Below, piece after piece: positions 30,160-38,595 of a stretch of 64,000 nucleotides of DNA; within the stretch, counting starts at the first letter, position 1, and every line of letters begins with the position of its first letter. Under the pieces are notes generated by a model. The model worked only from the letters and a program-made list of their open reading frames with translations, was not told the origin of the DNA and searched no databases. The DNA comes from DASUCS01 sp041166745 (lineage in GTDB: Bacteria > Actinomycetota > Acidimicrobiia > Acidimicrobiales > JACDCH01): assembly GCA_041166745.1 (NCBI GenBank), contig JBEEGH010000013.1, positions 203,116 to 267,115 on the forward strand. Direction: 5' to 3'. The translations under genes and the position numbers were made by a program.

Positions 30160-31908
30160 ATGAACATTCTGGTCGTGGGAGCGCGCGGCACCCTAGGGCG
30201 AGCGGTGGTGTCGGAGCTCGTGGCCCGCGGCCATGTTGTGTTCGGACTGACCCGGCACGCCGACCATGCCAACGACCTTGAGGAGCGTGGAGCGAAAGCG
30301 TGCATTGGTGACGCGCTGAGCGCAACGTCGATGTGCTCGGCCTTCGGACAGGCCGAACCGGACTCGGTGATCGCGCTGCTCAGCGATCGGCCACCGCGAA
30401 GTCCGACGCGGCTGCGTGAGTTCCGGTCCACCGTGCGCCTTTGGCGCGAGGCGATGCCGAATATCATCACCGCCGCAAGCGCGGTGGGTGCGCACCGGAT
30501 TGTCGCGTCGTCCGTGATCTTTGCGTACGGGTACGGCGACCAGGGCCTCACGCCGATTGACGAGTCTGCGCCCGCTATCGGGGGCGCTGCCCTGCGTGGA
30601 CAGAGCGAGGTGCTTGACGCGCTTCGTTCGATGGAACGACAGGTACTCGGCGCGGAGCGTTCGGGCGTCGAGGGCCTCGTGGCGCGTCTCGGCTTGCTGT
30701 ACGGCCCCGACGTACCGTCAACGAGTTACGTCATCGATGCGCTGCGCCGACGAAGGCTCATGCTGCCCGGAGGTGCGCACGGACTTCTGTCATGGGTCGA
30801 AATCAGCGATGCGGCAAGGGGGATCGCCGACGTTCTAGAACGAGGCACGTCGAGCACGGTGTACAACGTCGTCGACGACACCCCCCAGCCCTTCGCGACC
30901 TATGCGGCGGCGCTTTCGACACTTCTGGACACACGCCCACCGCGGAAGCTTCCGCTCGTGCTCTCCCGAGTTGTCGCCCCGCACGCCGCGAGCTACCTCG
31001 CCGACACCCGTCTCGCAGTCTCGAACGAGCGCATCAAGAGCGAGCTCGGATGGAGACCGCGGTACGCCTCGCTGTCGACGGGCCTGCAACAACTTCGCGA
31101 TTGCCCACTGTCGGACCGGCGATCACCCCGCGGCGAGGAGACTGGAATGCGCGTCGGCACGCTGTCATGGGCCGAGACCACGGGCGGAAAGCTGCGTCCC
31201 CGAGACCGCATACGACTTCTCGGGCAGGGGACGGTGTTTCAGGCGCGCGAGCTGCCGCGCCAGGCCTTCGGGCTGTTCGGCGCACGCTTCGGACGACTCG
31301 CGGAAGTCGATGTCGACCAAATTCGTCTCCCGGATTCCACCGCGTGCCGCGACGCAGAGGAGATCTGCGGCTCGATACGTCCCGCGCTGTTCATCAGCCA
31401 CTCCTACCGCACTTTCATGTGGGCGACGATCCTGGCCAAGCATCTGGGATTCGAGTACGACGAGGAGGTCCTCTTCGTCAGTTCCCTCCTGCACGACCTC
31501 GGGCTCTCCGAAAATGGCCAAGGGCCAGGAGCCCCCACATGCTTCACGCTCGTGGGCGCACGAGCGACGCGCGAGGTCTGTGCGGACGCAGGCTGGGAGC
31601 GCCGGCGAGCGGACTTGGCTGCCGAAGCCATCACCCTGCATATGAACCTCCGCCAACGCCGATCGGACCCGGAGGCGTACCTCATGGCCGCCGGGACCCA
31701 ACTCGATGTCATAGGCGCCCAGTACTGGAAGGTCGCCCCCGAGACCGTCCGAGCCGTGGTGGCTCGTTACCCGCGCCATGAGGTGAAAGCGGGCATGGTC
31801 CGCGCCTTCGACCAGCAGGCTGCCCAGCGCAAAGGTTCTCGAGCGCAGTTCTACCACCGCTACTTGTCGTTGGGATTCCGTCTCCGGCACGCGCCATTCG
31901 ACGAGTAA
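30160..31908 (+). CDS. NAD-dependent epimerase/dehydratase fused to an HD-domain protein
   Basis: 582 residues. Residues 1-310 are an extended SDR: MNILVVGARGTLGRAVVSEL (Rossmann), a sugar- or lactone-epimerase-like body, and SWVEISDAARGIADVLERG. Residues 330-582 are an HD protein: SHSYRTFMWATILAKHLGFE and SLLHDLGLSENGQ carry the H...HD metal site, and AITLHMNLRQRRSDPEAYL a later His. The ATG at 31147 (residue 330) has AGGAG six bases upstream, so the HD part may also be made alone. No stop separates the parts. ATG 30160 has GGGGGAG upstream. Third gene of the flavin monooxygenase operon; both reactions are unknown. Confidence 0.8.
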   Translation: MNILVVGARGTLGRAVVSELVARGHVVFGLTRHADHANDLEERGAKACIGDALSATSMCSAFGQAEPDSVIALLSDRPPRSPTRLREFRSTVRLWREAMPNIITAASAVGAHRIVASSVIFAYGYGDQGLTPIDESAPAIGGAALRGQSEVLDALRSMERQVLGAERSGVEGLVARLGLLYGPDVPSTSYVIDALRRRRLMLPGGAHGLLSWVEISDAARGIADVLERGTSSTVYNVVDDTPQPFATYAAALSTLLDTRPPRKLPLVLSRVVAPHAASYLADTRLAVSNERIKSELGWRPRYASLSTGLQQLRDCPLSDRRSPRGEETGMRVGTLSWAETTGGKLRPRDRIRLLGQGTVFQARELPRQAFGLFGARFGRLAEVDVDQIRLPDSTACRDAEEICGSIRPALFISHSYRTFMWATILAKHLGFEYDEEVLFVSSLLHDLGLSENGQGPGAPTCFTLVGARATREVCADAGWERRRADLAAEAITLHMNLRQRRSDPEAYLMAAGTQLDVIGAQYWKVAPETVRAVVARYPRHEVKAGMVRAFDQQAAQRKGSRAQFYHRYLSLGFRLRHAPFDE

Positions 31909-31936
31909 CCGACCCAATCGGAAAGGAACCACCAAC

Positions 31937-32602
31937 ATGACCCTTGCCCCAGACGAGGCCCGTGGCGGCTTCGTTACGCAGCTCAAGGACTTCGCGGAGT
32001 TGGTGTCCAGCCTGTCGGCTGACGACCTGGAACGAACGACGAGCTTTCACGGGTGGTCGGTGCACGCTCTCGCGGGCCATGTCGTAGGTACGATGTCCGA
32101 CGTTCTTGCGGGCCGTGTTCAAGCCCTCGACAGCTTCGACGTCGCACACCGCCAAGCCAGTGAACGCTCCGACTACACCACGGCGAAACTGGTCGAGGAA
32201 CTGGCCGAAGCAAGCGCGTGCCTCACCGTCATGCTGCAGGCGATGTCGGTGGAAGATTGGGCCAGTCCCGCCCCCGGCGACTTCGAAGGCACCGTGACCG
32301 ACGCGATCAGTGCTCTGACGTTTGACGTCGTCATTCACGCGAGCGACATCCGCGGCGCCCTCAGCCAGCCGCCGGACGCCTCTTCGCAATCGTTGCGCAC
32401 GGCAGTCGCGCACGTGGCTCGAGAGCTCAGCGAGAGAAGGTGGGGGCCAGCGACGGTCGTCCTCGCGGGTTTCGACCCGTTCCTGATCATCGGAGAAAGC
32501 GCCGAGCACCGAACTGTTGTGGCTGACGCCCTCGACTTCGTTCTGGCGGCGGGTGGTCTCCGCGATGAGCCGCACCTAGACCTCGTCGAGCCGGTCCGGT
32601 AG
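31937..32602 (+). CDS. Maleylpyruvate isomerase family (TIGR03083-like) protein
   Basis: 221 residues; GGAAAGGA lies upstream of the ATG. Motifs are FHGWSVHALAGHVVGTMSDV (His about residue 48) and FDVVIHASDIRGALSQPP (HxxD about residue 135), giving the mycothiol-enzyme-type metal site. Last gene of the operon starting with the flavin monooxygenase, 28 bases after the fusion gene. Likely a thiol-assisted isomerase, transferase or detoxifying step in that pathway; substrate unknown. The convergent shikimate-dehydrogenase-like gene follows after 229 bases with no recognised gene between them. Confidence 0.78.
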   Translation: MTLAPDEARGGFVTQLKDFAELVSSLSADDLERTTSFHGWSVHALAGHVVGTMSDVLAGRVQALDSFDVAHRQASERSDYTTAKLVEELAEASACLTVMLQAMSVEDWASPAPGDFEGTVTDAISALTFDVVIHASDIRGALSQPPDASSQSLRTAVAHVARELSERRWGPATVVLAGFDPFLIIGESAEHRTVVADALDFVLAAGGLRDEPHLDLVEPVR

Positions 32603-32831
32603 TCGTTTGACGCTCTCGTTTACATGAAGGCCCGCGGTGCTCCGACTCGCGATCGCCATCGCGCGAGCCGTTGCTCGGCCCGCCCTGCGAGCGGCTCGGG
32701 TGTAATCCTGGGCAGCGTTTGTGTGCCGAAGGGCGACGTGACACACCGGTGTGATTCGCCCCGCGCGGCGTGGCTCGTACGCGCCAACGTTGGCGATCGG
32801 GTGAAGGTGTCCCCGTTCTGCTGATCGGTCG

Positions 32832-33710
32832 TCAATGCGTTGGTCGGAGGGAGCGGGCCGTCTCGATGAAGCGCTCGCCGAGCTGCGGGGTGTCAGCCAG
32901 GCCGAAGACGACACCTAGTGCTGCGGCCCACCCATGGCAGAACAGGTCCCAGCCGTCGTGGACATCGAGCTCGTACGCGTGAGCTTCGTGGTGAGCCCGG
33001 TCCAGGAAGGTCAGGTGACCCCGGTAGTTCAACTCCCAAACTGTCGCCCGTACGGGAAATTGCGCTTGGTTGGTGATTGGCGACCCTGGCCGGTCTTTCC
33101 CCAGCCCGGTCGCATTGACGATCAGCGACCCCGGTGGAGCGTCAGCGAGCAAGTTGTCCCATGGGCCGCCGCCGACGTGTGCTCGGACCGAGTGCCCGCC
33201 CAGTCGCGCGACGCGAGCAGCGGCCGACCGATGGCGATCTGCGCACACGATGCGGACGGATGTCCGGGTCGCTAAGAGGTGCTGAACGAGAGCGACCGCT
33301 GTGCCGCCGGCGCCGAGGCAGACGACCTGGCCGGAGGTCTCGGGCCAGATCTGGTCAACGACTCGTCCGACCGAGACAGGATCGCGTGCCCATCCCTCGA
33401 GCGAGCCGTCATCACGACGCTTTACCGCATTGACCTCATTGCACGCGATCGCCAGAGGGTCGAGTCGGGAGAAGCGGCCGTGCGCTGACTCGAATAGCCG
33501 CAGCTTGTGCGTAGTGACAACTGCGCCGCGCACGGCTGGATCGCGACTGATTTCGTCGAGGAGGGTTGTGTAAGTGTCGTCGGGCGCGTCGATCGGGACG
33601 TCGACCCCTCGGAGCTGGACGTCTGTTCCGATCAGCGATCGCCAACGCACCATCGCCTGATGGGCGAGCGAGGAGCCCGTCGTCACGCCGACGAAGACCA
33701 CTTCGGTCAC
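32832..33710 (-). CDS. Shikimate/quinate dehydrogenase-like protein
   Basis: 292 residues. AroE-type layout: GAVVTTHKLRLFE holds the catalytic Lys, ARDPVSVGRVVD the catalytic Asp, VVCLGAGGTAVALVQHLLA the NAD(P) loop, IVNATGLGKDRPGS the nucleotide ribose region, and DGWDLFCHGW the C-terminal block. It differs from housekeeping AroE at several sites (VTTHK in place of VTxPxK, RDPVSVG in place of NTDxxG), so it may act on another hydroxy acid. Three genes run together on the minus strand here: DinB, PaaI-like and this one. Role in the pathway unknown. Confidence 0.82.
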   Translation of the reverse strand: MTEVVFVGVTTGSSLAHQAMVRWRSLIGTDVQLRGVDVPIDAPDDTYTTLLDEISRDPAVRGAVVTTHKLRLFESAHGRFSRLDPLAIACNEVNAVKRRDDGSLEGWARDPVSVGRVVDQIWPETSGQVVCLGAGGTAVALVQHLLATRTSVRIVCADRHRSAAARVARLGGHSVRAHVGGGPWDNLLADAPPGSLIVNATGLGKDRPGSPITNQAQFPVRATVWELNYRGHLTFLDRAHHEAHAYELDVHDGWDLFCHGWAAALGVVFGLADTPQLGERFIETARSLRPTH

Positions 33711-33737
33711 TGTTCGAGGCTAGGCACGTGACTGGCC

Positions 33738-34190
33738 TCAGGAGTCCTTGGCCAGCTTTATGTTTCGCATAGTCACGAAAGCAGTGGCGCACAGCTTCTC
33801 GTCGGTCCCGTGGACCGCATAGACATCGGCCGCGGCGACGGTCATCACCTGGCCCGGCTTGATGACGCGCCCGCGAGCGACGATCTTCTCGCCCTTGGCT
33901 GGCGCCAGGAGCTTGACGGTGTAGTCGACGGTCATGGGCGCCCACCCGGGGGGCAGCAGCGTCCAGCCCGCGGAGCCGCCGGCAAAGTCAGCCAGCGCGC
34001 CGACCACGCCGGCCTGGAAAAAGCCGTTGTGCTCCGTGAGCTCTTCCCGATACGGCTGGACGATCTCCGCCTCTCCCGGCGCCACCCGGCCGAAGTCGAA
34101 GCCGAAGTGCTTCGCGGCAGGCATGCTCAGCACCAGGTTCTTCACGACCTCCTCGAAGTCGACTCTTGCGGCTGTAAATGTCGTCATGTG
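33738..34190 (-). CDS. PaaI-family hotdog thioesterase
   Basis: 150 residues from ATG 34190. Hotdog fold: FDFGRVAPGEAEIVQPYREE, LTEHNGFFQAGVVGALADFA (catalytic Asn/Asp region on the hotdog helix) and PMTVDYTVKLLAPAKGEKIV. Expected to hydrolyse an acyl-CoA thioester. It lies between the DinB-type gene and the shikimate-dehydrogenase-like gene on the minus strand (27-base gap to the latter), forming a small CoA/acid-metabolism cluster. Complete length. Substrate not predictable. Confidence 0.85.
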   Translation of the reverse strand, partial: HMTTFTAARVDFEEVVKNLVLSMPAAKHFGFDFGRVAPGEAEIVQPYREELTEHNGFFQAGVVGALADFAGGSAGWTLLPPGWAPMTVDYTVKLLAPAKGEKIVARGRVIKPGQVMTVAAADVYAVHGTDEKLCATAFVTMRNIKLAKDS

Positions 34191-34278
34191 TTCGGATCCT
34201 CCACAACAGCCTGGTGCACGGTCTTGCCCATTGGGAGCGAAGGAAAGGTCCTCGCGCTTCGCCGAGCGGGGCCGATCA

Positions 34279-34803
34279 TCATTCGCCCTTGGCTCCGTCA
34301 ATGCTCTCGTGCAGCAGGTCCATATGGCCGAGGTGACGCGCGCTCTCCTCGATCATGTGGCAGTAGATCCAGCGAAGCGTCTCGGTCCTGCCGGGCATCC
34401 GAGCCTCATCATCGAGATCGAACCGCTCGGCGGCGCGGTCGGCGGCTTCGCACTCCTGCTCGTACGACGCGACAAGGCTTTGAAGGCCGTGCTCGGGACC
34501 GATGGCGAGGCCCTTCGGATCATGTGACGTGTCGATGCCATCGACGGCCTCACCGGCGAGCACGATCCGAAACCATGCTCGCTCGACACCGGTCAGGTGG
34601 CTCACGAGGCCACCAAGTGTCAGGTCTCTCGATGAGTCGAGGAGGTGTCGGCGCGCCTCGTCATCGGTGAGGCCCGCAACCTTGGCCCGAACCGTGGCTC
34701 GCTGAAAGTCGAGAAATGACCGCAGCATCGTCCGCTCGTCAGCTGCGGAGGGCGGTTCCCTTCGCTCTGCGACTGTGGGGCGGATCTCGCCCTCCGTTGC
34801 CAT
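34279..34803 (-). CDS. DinB/DUF664-family protein
   Basis: 174 residues from ATG 34803. DinB-like four-helix bundle: TLGGLVSHLTGVERAWFRIV, and the family end signature TLRWIYCHMIEESARHLGHM followed by DLLHESIDGAKG, carrying the His ligands of the presumed metal. In actinobacteria such proteins often act as thiol-dependent (mycothiol/bacillithiol) transferases. It is the eighth DinB-fold gene in the window, and the other seven are MDMPI-type. First gene of the minus-strand cluster with PaaI- and AroE-like genes. Exact reaction unknown. Confidence 0.84.
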   Translation of the reverse strand: MATEGEIRPTVAERREPPSAADERTMLRSFLDFQRATVRAKVAGLTDDEARRHLLDSSRDLTLGGLVSHLTGVERAWFRIVLAGEAVDGIDTSHDPKGLAIGPEHGLQSLVASYEQECEAADRAAERFDLDDEARMPGRTETLRWIYCHMIEESARHLGHMDLLHESIDGAKGE

Positions 34804-34935
34804 AGGTCTCTCCTCACTTGAAGCCCAATGCCGCGACACTTGCGATCGCGACGGTTGCGCCGCCGCAGCTTCCGCCGTTAGCGGCGCCGTGTGACCGCGG
34901 TCGCTAGGCACGCGCGTCCAAGGTTTGCTGTGTAG

Positions 34936-35457
34936 TCAACTCGTCCACCCCATCCCGGGAACCGCTGATTGCACGGCGGCAGCGGTCTCCTCGGGAGGCT
35001 GATCCGTGGATGTGATCGTGATGGCCCGCCCATCGAGAGCGTCCTTGATCAGGTCCTCGACGCCCAGGTAATTCGCTGCCGTGTGCTTGGCACGGCCTGC
35101 GTCGCGTTCGAGCACGGTGTCGCGGGCAGCGGTAAGCACGACGTAGGCGAGGCCGGTGGGCCCTAGCACCCTGTCGAGGATCGAGATCTGTTCGGCTGTG
35201 GCGACGACCTCCTCGAGCACAACCGCGATCCCGGCGCCGACGAAGTTCGAGGCGATGTCTGCGGCGTTGCGAGTCCTCAAGAGGAGCTGCTGGTAGGACT
35301 CTGGCGTGCCTGCGCTCGGCCAGTGGCCGCCGGTCACGATCATCTTTTGCAGCTCGTCGACCTCGATGTGCGCTGCCTTGGGCAATCGGTGGGCGAGCAG
35401 TGCGCACACGGTGGACTTTCCGACGCCGGGTGCGCCAGTGATGACGAGGGTCAGCAC
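34936..35457 (-). CDS. P-loop NTPase / small kinase
   Basis: 173 residues from a GTG start. The Walker A motif is VITGAPGVGKSTVCALLAHR, at the very N-terminus. AVVLEEVV may be Walker B. The later part shows VVLTAARDTVLERDAGR (lid-like Arg) as in shikimate/gluconate/uridylate-type kinases. It follows the unknown protein 35462-36061 by four bases, at the end of the minus-strand operon that starts at 38537. Probably a cytosolic phosphotransferase for a small metabolite; acceptor unknown. Confidence 0.78.
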   Translation of the reverse strand: MLTLVITGAPGVGKSTVCALLAHRLPKAAHIEVDELQKMIVTGGHWPSAGTPESYQQLLLRTRNAADIASNFVGAGIAVVLEEVVATAEQISILDRVLGPTGLAYVVLTAARDTVLERDAGRAKHTAANYLGVEDLIKDALDGRAITITSTDQPPEETAAAVQSAVPGMGWTS

Positions 35458-35461
35458 AGGG

Positions 35462-36061
35462 TCACCGTGGCGAGTGGGCTGGTCCGGCCCCGTGAACCCG
35501 GGTGAGCGCGGCGATGAATGGTTCGCGTGCCTCGGCGTCGCACCAGCGTGCCGTCAACGCTGCCTTGGATCGGATGGGATCGTTGCCGGCTGCCTGATCG
35601 CGACCTTCGCCACATGCCAGTGGAAGCGACGTGATCCCGTCCCACCTCGGGAGAGGGAACGTGACGTCGACCGTCAGGGGCAAACCTTCCGGACGCGTCA
35701 CCCGCGCGTAGGTGTGAACGTCGGTGAGGCCGTCGGCCGGCACTGTGGCGGCGACGAGGTCCCCCCACCGGCGCGACGCGTCTTGTTGCGTGAGCGTGTA
35801 GACGCGGTGGAACAGCTCAATCGATACAGAGCGTTCGACTTCCGGCGCGAGGGCTCGCAGCAATATGTGCTTGGTCGAGCACGTCCCTCGCCAGCTGCTG
35901 ATGACGCTGTCGGCGGTCGACGCCAGCGGACGTCCGTAAGGGATCTTGCTGATCGCAACCGCCAAGGATCCGATGTCGTGGACGTCGTGTTCCGATCTCG
36001 ATCGGAACCGCGACAGGAGCGGCGCAGCGACTGCGCCGGGGGTCCGCGCCTCGTCGTGCAT
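35462..36061 (-). CDS. Unknown protein with a GTCSTKH motif
   Basis: 199 residues from ATG 36061, which overlaps the upstream stop (TGATG) and has GGAAG as ribosome-binding site; a start at 36076 is also possible. The motif SWRGTCSTKHILLRALAPEV is the conserved core of a transglutaminase-like family of unknown function, with its Cys and His suggesting a thiol catalytic pair. The rest is hydrophilic. It lies between the ABM-domain gene and the small kinase in the same operon. No function is assigned beyond the possible Cys/His catalysis. Confidence 0.6.
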   Translation of the reverse strand: MHDEARTPGAVAAPLLSRFRSRSEHDVHDIGSLAVAISKIPYGRPLASTADSVISSWRGTCSTKHILLRALAPEVERSVSIELFHRVYTLTQQDASRRWGDLVAATVPADGLTDVHTYARVTRPEGLPLTVDVTFPLPRWDGITSLPLACGEGRDQAAGNDPIRSKAALTARWCDAEAREPFIAALTRVHGAGPAHSPR

Positions 36062-36384
36062 CAAGCTTCCTTCCATGTCGGTTCAATGATCTCGTGGTCT
36101 TGCACAAGAAGGTTGTCGATCTCGTCGAGGATCTCCATCGAGTCCAGCGTGGCGCCGTCGACGTGGATCGGACCGATCGTCCGTCGGAAGGCCTCGAGGT
36201 GCTCGACGTTGAGCCACCGCGCGATGCCGACGAAGAGGCTTGGGTCGGCCGGCGCACGCAGCAGGACGCTGCCAAGTGAGCCTTCCTGCGCTTCTCGGAT
36301 CGCGACTGTGCGTTCGTGCCACCACCGCGCGAAGTTCAGCTCGCTGCCGGGCTCGAGGTGCCAGCGGTAGACCACTCGGATCAT
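36061..36384 (-). CDS. ABM-domain (antibiotic biosynthesis monooxygenase-like) protein
   Basis: 107 residues from ATG 36384. Ferredoxin-like alpha+beta barrel: RVVYRWHLEPGSELNFARWW, HERTVAIREAQEGSLGSVLL and LFVGIARWLNVEHLEAFRRT match cofactor-free monooxygenases and related heme-degrading types. It is the fourth gene of the minus-strand operon starting at 38537. It follows the alcohol-dehydrogenase remnant at 36381-36497 and overlaps the next gene by the TGATG junction. Possibly an oxygenase or isomerase of the operon's substrate. Confidence 0.72.
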   Translation of the reverse strand: MIRVVYRWHLEPGSELNFARWWHERTVAIREAQEGSLGSVLLRAPADPSLFVGIARWLNVEHLEAFRRTIGPIHVDGATLDSMEILDEIDNLLVQDHEIIEPTWKEA

Positions 36385-36497
36385 TCGGAGTCCCTTGCTC
36401 GGCGACCACGTCGGCGCGTCGTGGTCATCCGCAGTCGCGAGAGCGTTGTCTCGATCCACTCGACCGCCCCTGGCGCAGTGCAGGTGAGCTGACGCAT
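36381..36497 (-). pseudogene. Alcohol dehydrogenase N-terminal fragment
   Basis: From ATG 36497 the frame begins MRQLTCTAPGAVEW, matching VRQFTCTAPGVLEW at the start of the MDR dehydrogenase at 1859-2878. After about 14 residues all similarity is lost and the frame stops at 36381. AAAGG precedes the ATG, and the start overlaps the membrane-protein stop (TGATG). It is the 5' stump of a second dehydrogenase gene that was deleted from this operon. Confidence 0.55.
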
Positions 36498-36949
36498 CAC
36501 CTTTTCCCATGCGTTTGCGTCGACCGGTGGCGTGCGTCCCGGCGCGGGAGCGCGAGCGCGCAGCACCAGGTACCCACCGCGATCGCGGCCAGCACGGGCA
36601 GCCATTGGCTCAGTCTCGCTGAGTGCGCGACTCCCCAGTACGGATACGACAGCGGCGTCTTCACGGGGATGGCGTGATAGAGCACGAACCCGCCCGCGAC
36701 CGCCGCTCCGATGTAGCCGATCACCACTCGAGCCCAGTGACGATTCGTCACCGCCGCCCAGACGCCAATGATCGAGGCAGTGAGTAAGGCGGCACCGACG
36801 ACCGTGCCGAGGAGAGATGCGCTCTCGTTGTCCGGGCCCGGGATCGCTCCGTGCAGGAGCTGCACAGCGACCAGCGCGCCGGCCGCCGCTGTGAACTGCC
36901 GCGTGCCGCGCCGGTCATCAGTTGCGGCCAACACCGGTCGCCTGCTCAT
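36497..36949 (-). CDS. Integral membrane protein, unknown
   Basis: 150 residues from ATG 36949 with four predicted helices (about residues 20-38, 45-66, 75-97 and 113-130). No family is recognised. Charged loops are short; the C-terminus is basic and His-rich (RRDARHRSTQTHGKR). It overlaps the amidohydrolase stop (ATGA, 36946-36949), so the order in the operon is methyltransferase, amidohydrolase, this gene, ABM protein. It might be a transporter subunit or sensor for the operon's compound, but nothing in the sequence proves that. Confidence 0.7.
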   Translation of the reverse strand: MSRRPVLAATDDRRGTRQFTAAAGALVAVQLLHGAIPGPDNESASLLGTVVGAALLTASIIGVWAAVTNRHWARVVIGYIGAAVAGGFVLYHAIPVKTPLSYPYWGVAHSARLSQWLPVLAAIAVGTWCCALALPRRDARHRSTQTHGKR

Positions 36950-37785
36950 GTCGCGTCCGCCGCCGAGGAGAGCTTGAACACGCGAGCGGCGTTCTCGAAG
37001 AGAAAGAGGTCGGTGGCCTCGTCGTCGAGACCGAGGTCGCTGAGGTTCTGCAGGCACTGCTTGGCCGGCCATGCTGGATGGTTGGATCCGAACAACACCT
37101 TGTGCCGACCCCTACCCCGCAGGTAATCGACGATCTCAGTCGGGTAGCGCGAGATCTTGTACGCCGACGTGTCGATGTAGACGTTCGGGTACTTCGTCGC
37201 CAGCGAGATCATCTCGTTCGTCCAGGGGAAGCCGATGTGCCCGCCGACGATGACGAGTTCAGGGAACTCGAGCGCGACGCGATCCAGGTACGGGATCGGT
37301 CGGCCTGGCTCCGAGGGGCACATCGGTCCTGTGTGGCCGACTTGCAAGCAGAACGGGATGCCGAGCTCGATGCACTCGGCGTACAGAGGGTAGTAGCGGC
37401 GGTCGTCAGGCGGGGTGTCCCACAACCAGGGCACGACGCGCAGCGCCTTGAACCCAAGCTCGGACACGCACCGCCGAAGTTCGCCTACTGCGTCCATCGG
37501 GCGGGCGAGGTTCACCGAGGCCACACCGACGAATCGATCCGGATGTTGCTCGACGTGGGCGGCGACATCGTCGTTCTCGATGAGCGGTCCAGCAGGGCTC
37601 CACCAAGCGCAGAGCATGCCAACGGACACGCCTGCATCGTCCATCGTCTTGAGCGTCCACTCGATGGGCAAGTCGACTTCAGGTGCCTCGGATCGCGTCC
37701 AGCGCCGCAGCGAATCGAACATCGGGTGCGCCATCGCTGTCCGGGACGGGTGCTGCATCCAGGCGTCGATGATCGGCCGGCTCAT
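36946..37785 (-). CDS. Amidohydrolase_2-family protein (decarboxylase/hydrolase type)
   Basis: 279 residues from ATG 37785. TIM-barrel motifs: IIDAWMQHPS (first metal site), LQVGHTGPMCPSEPG, VGGHIGFPWTNEM, YIDTSAYK and VLFGSNHPAWPA. The final metal Asp usual in this superfamily is Asn here (GSNHP), as in one subgroup. Related proteins include ACMSD and resorcylate-type decarboxylases and lactonases. It overlaps the methyltransferase stop (ATGA) and the membrane-protein start (ATGA). Probably acts on a carboxylated or ring substrate in the cytosol. Confidence 0.83.
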   Translation of the reverse strand: MSRPIIDAWMQHPSRTAMAHPMFDSLRRWTRSEAPEVDLPIEWTLKTMDDAGVSVGMLCAWWSPAGPLIENDDVAAHVEQHPDRFVGVASVNLARPMDAVGELRRCVSELGFKALRVVPWLWDTPPDDRRYYPLYAECIELGIPFCLQVGHTGPMCPSEPGRPIPYLDRVALEFPELVIVGGHIGFPWTNEMISLATKYPNVYIDTSAYKISRYPTEIVDYLRGRGRHKVLFGSNHPAWPAKQCLQNLSDLGLDDEATDLFLFENAARVFKLSSAADAT

Positions 37786-38537
37786 CGAGCATCCCTCACG
37801 ATGAGCCGCAGGCCGCCGTCGAACGTCTCGCGCTCCAGCAGGTCGCCGTATCGGTCGTGCCAAGCTCCACAGCGGAGGTCCTCCCGCAGACGATCGATAC
37901 TCGCGGAGACGGCGTCGGGATGAACGAGTCCGAAGGCCGAGATGCAGCGGCGCACGTCGGGGTCGAGGTAGGCGTCCGGTCGGCACCAGTAGGCGACGCC
38001 GAACCCGTCGAAGCAGTCGCGCGGGATGAGCACGGTCTCGACGCGGTCGGCGCCGACTACTTCAGCGATGGCGTCGACTGGCATCGCTCCGCCCGTCGTC
38101 GACAGCGCGCTGATCTCCGGTAGGTAGTCCCTGAACAACCAGAACGAGTTGTGGACGGGTGGGTCGATCGCGAGGATCACCGCGGCGTTGGCAACCCGGC
38201 GCAGCTCTCGCAGCCCGCTCGCCGGGTCGGTCCAGTGGTGAACCGTGAGCACGGCCATGGCGGCGTCGAACTCGCCGTCTTCGAACGGCAAGTCGGCCGC
38301 GTGTCCACGCAGGCACGGCGCGGCCGATCGGGGACGCTGACGAATCATCTCCGGCGACGGCTCGACTGCCACGACCATGCGTCCGGCGGGCTCGTACGAG
38401 CCGGTGCCGGCACCGACGTTGAGCACTCGCATGCTCGTGCCGAGGGCGGACTGGATGACGGCGTCGATGCGGGGATCGGGTCGCCGGAACAAGGAGTAGC
38501 CGATTCCGATCTCGTCGTACACCGGGCTGGTCGTCAC
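37782..38537 (-). CDS. SAM-dependent class I methyltransferase
   Basis: 251 residues from a GTG start. The SAM-binding motif I is VLNVGAGTGSYEPAG, motif II is VVAVEPSPEM, and DLPFEDGEFDAAMAVLTVHH matches the Methyltransf_11 pattern. First gene of a six-gene minus-strand operon, divergent from the RpiR regulator at 38596 with 58 bases between. The regulator likely controls it. The methyl acceptor is unknown; cytosolic. Confidence 0.85.
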   Translation of the reverse strand: MTTSPVYDEIGIGYSLFRRPDPRIDAVIQSALGTSMRVLNVGAGTGSYEPAGRMVVAVEPSPEMIRQRPRSAAPCLRGHAADLPFEDGEFDAAMAVLTVHHWTDPASGLRELRRVANAAVILAIDPPVHNSFWLFRDYLPEISALSTTGGAMPVDAIAEVVGADRVETVLIPRDCFDGFGVAYWCRPDAYLDPDVRRCISAFGLVHPDAVSASIDRLREDLRCGAWHDRYGDLLERETFDGGLRLIVRDAR

Positions 38538-38595
38538 GTTCGCTCCTTCGGACGGTTCGCTCGATCACGCCCGTATGTGAAATAATAGTTCGGAC

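Noticed and set aside
30839..30848. GTTCTAGAAC sequence inside the epimerase-HD gene
   Set aside because: Same core as the TetR operator at 23179, but well inside a coding region, so probably chance.
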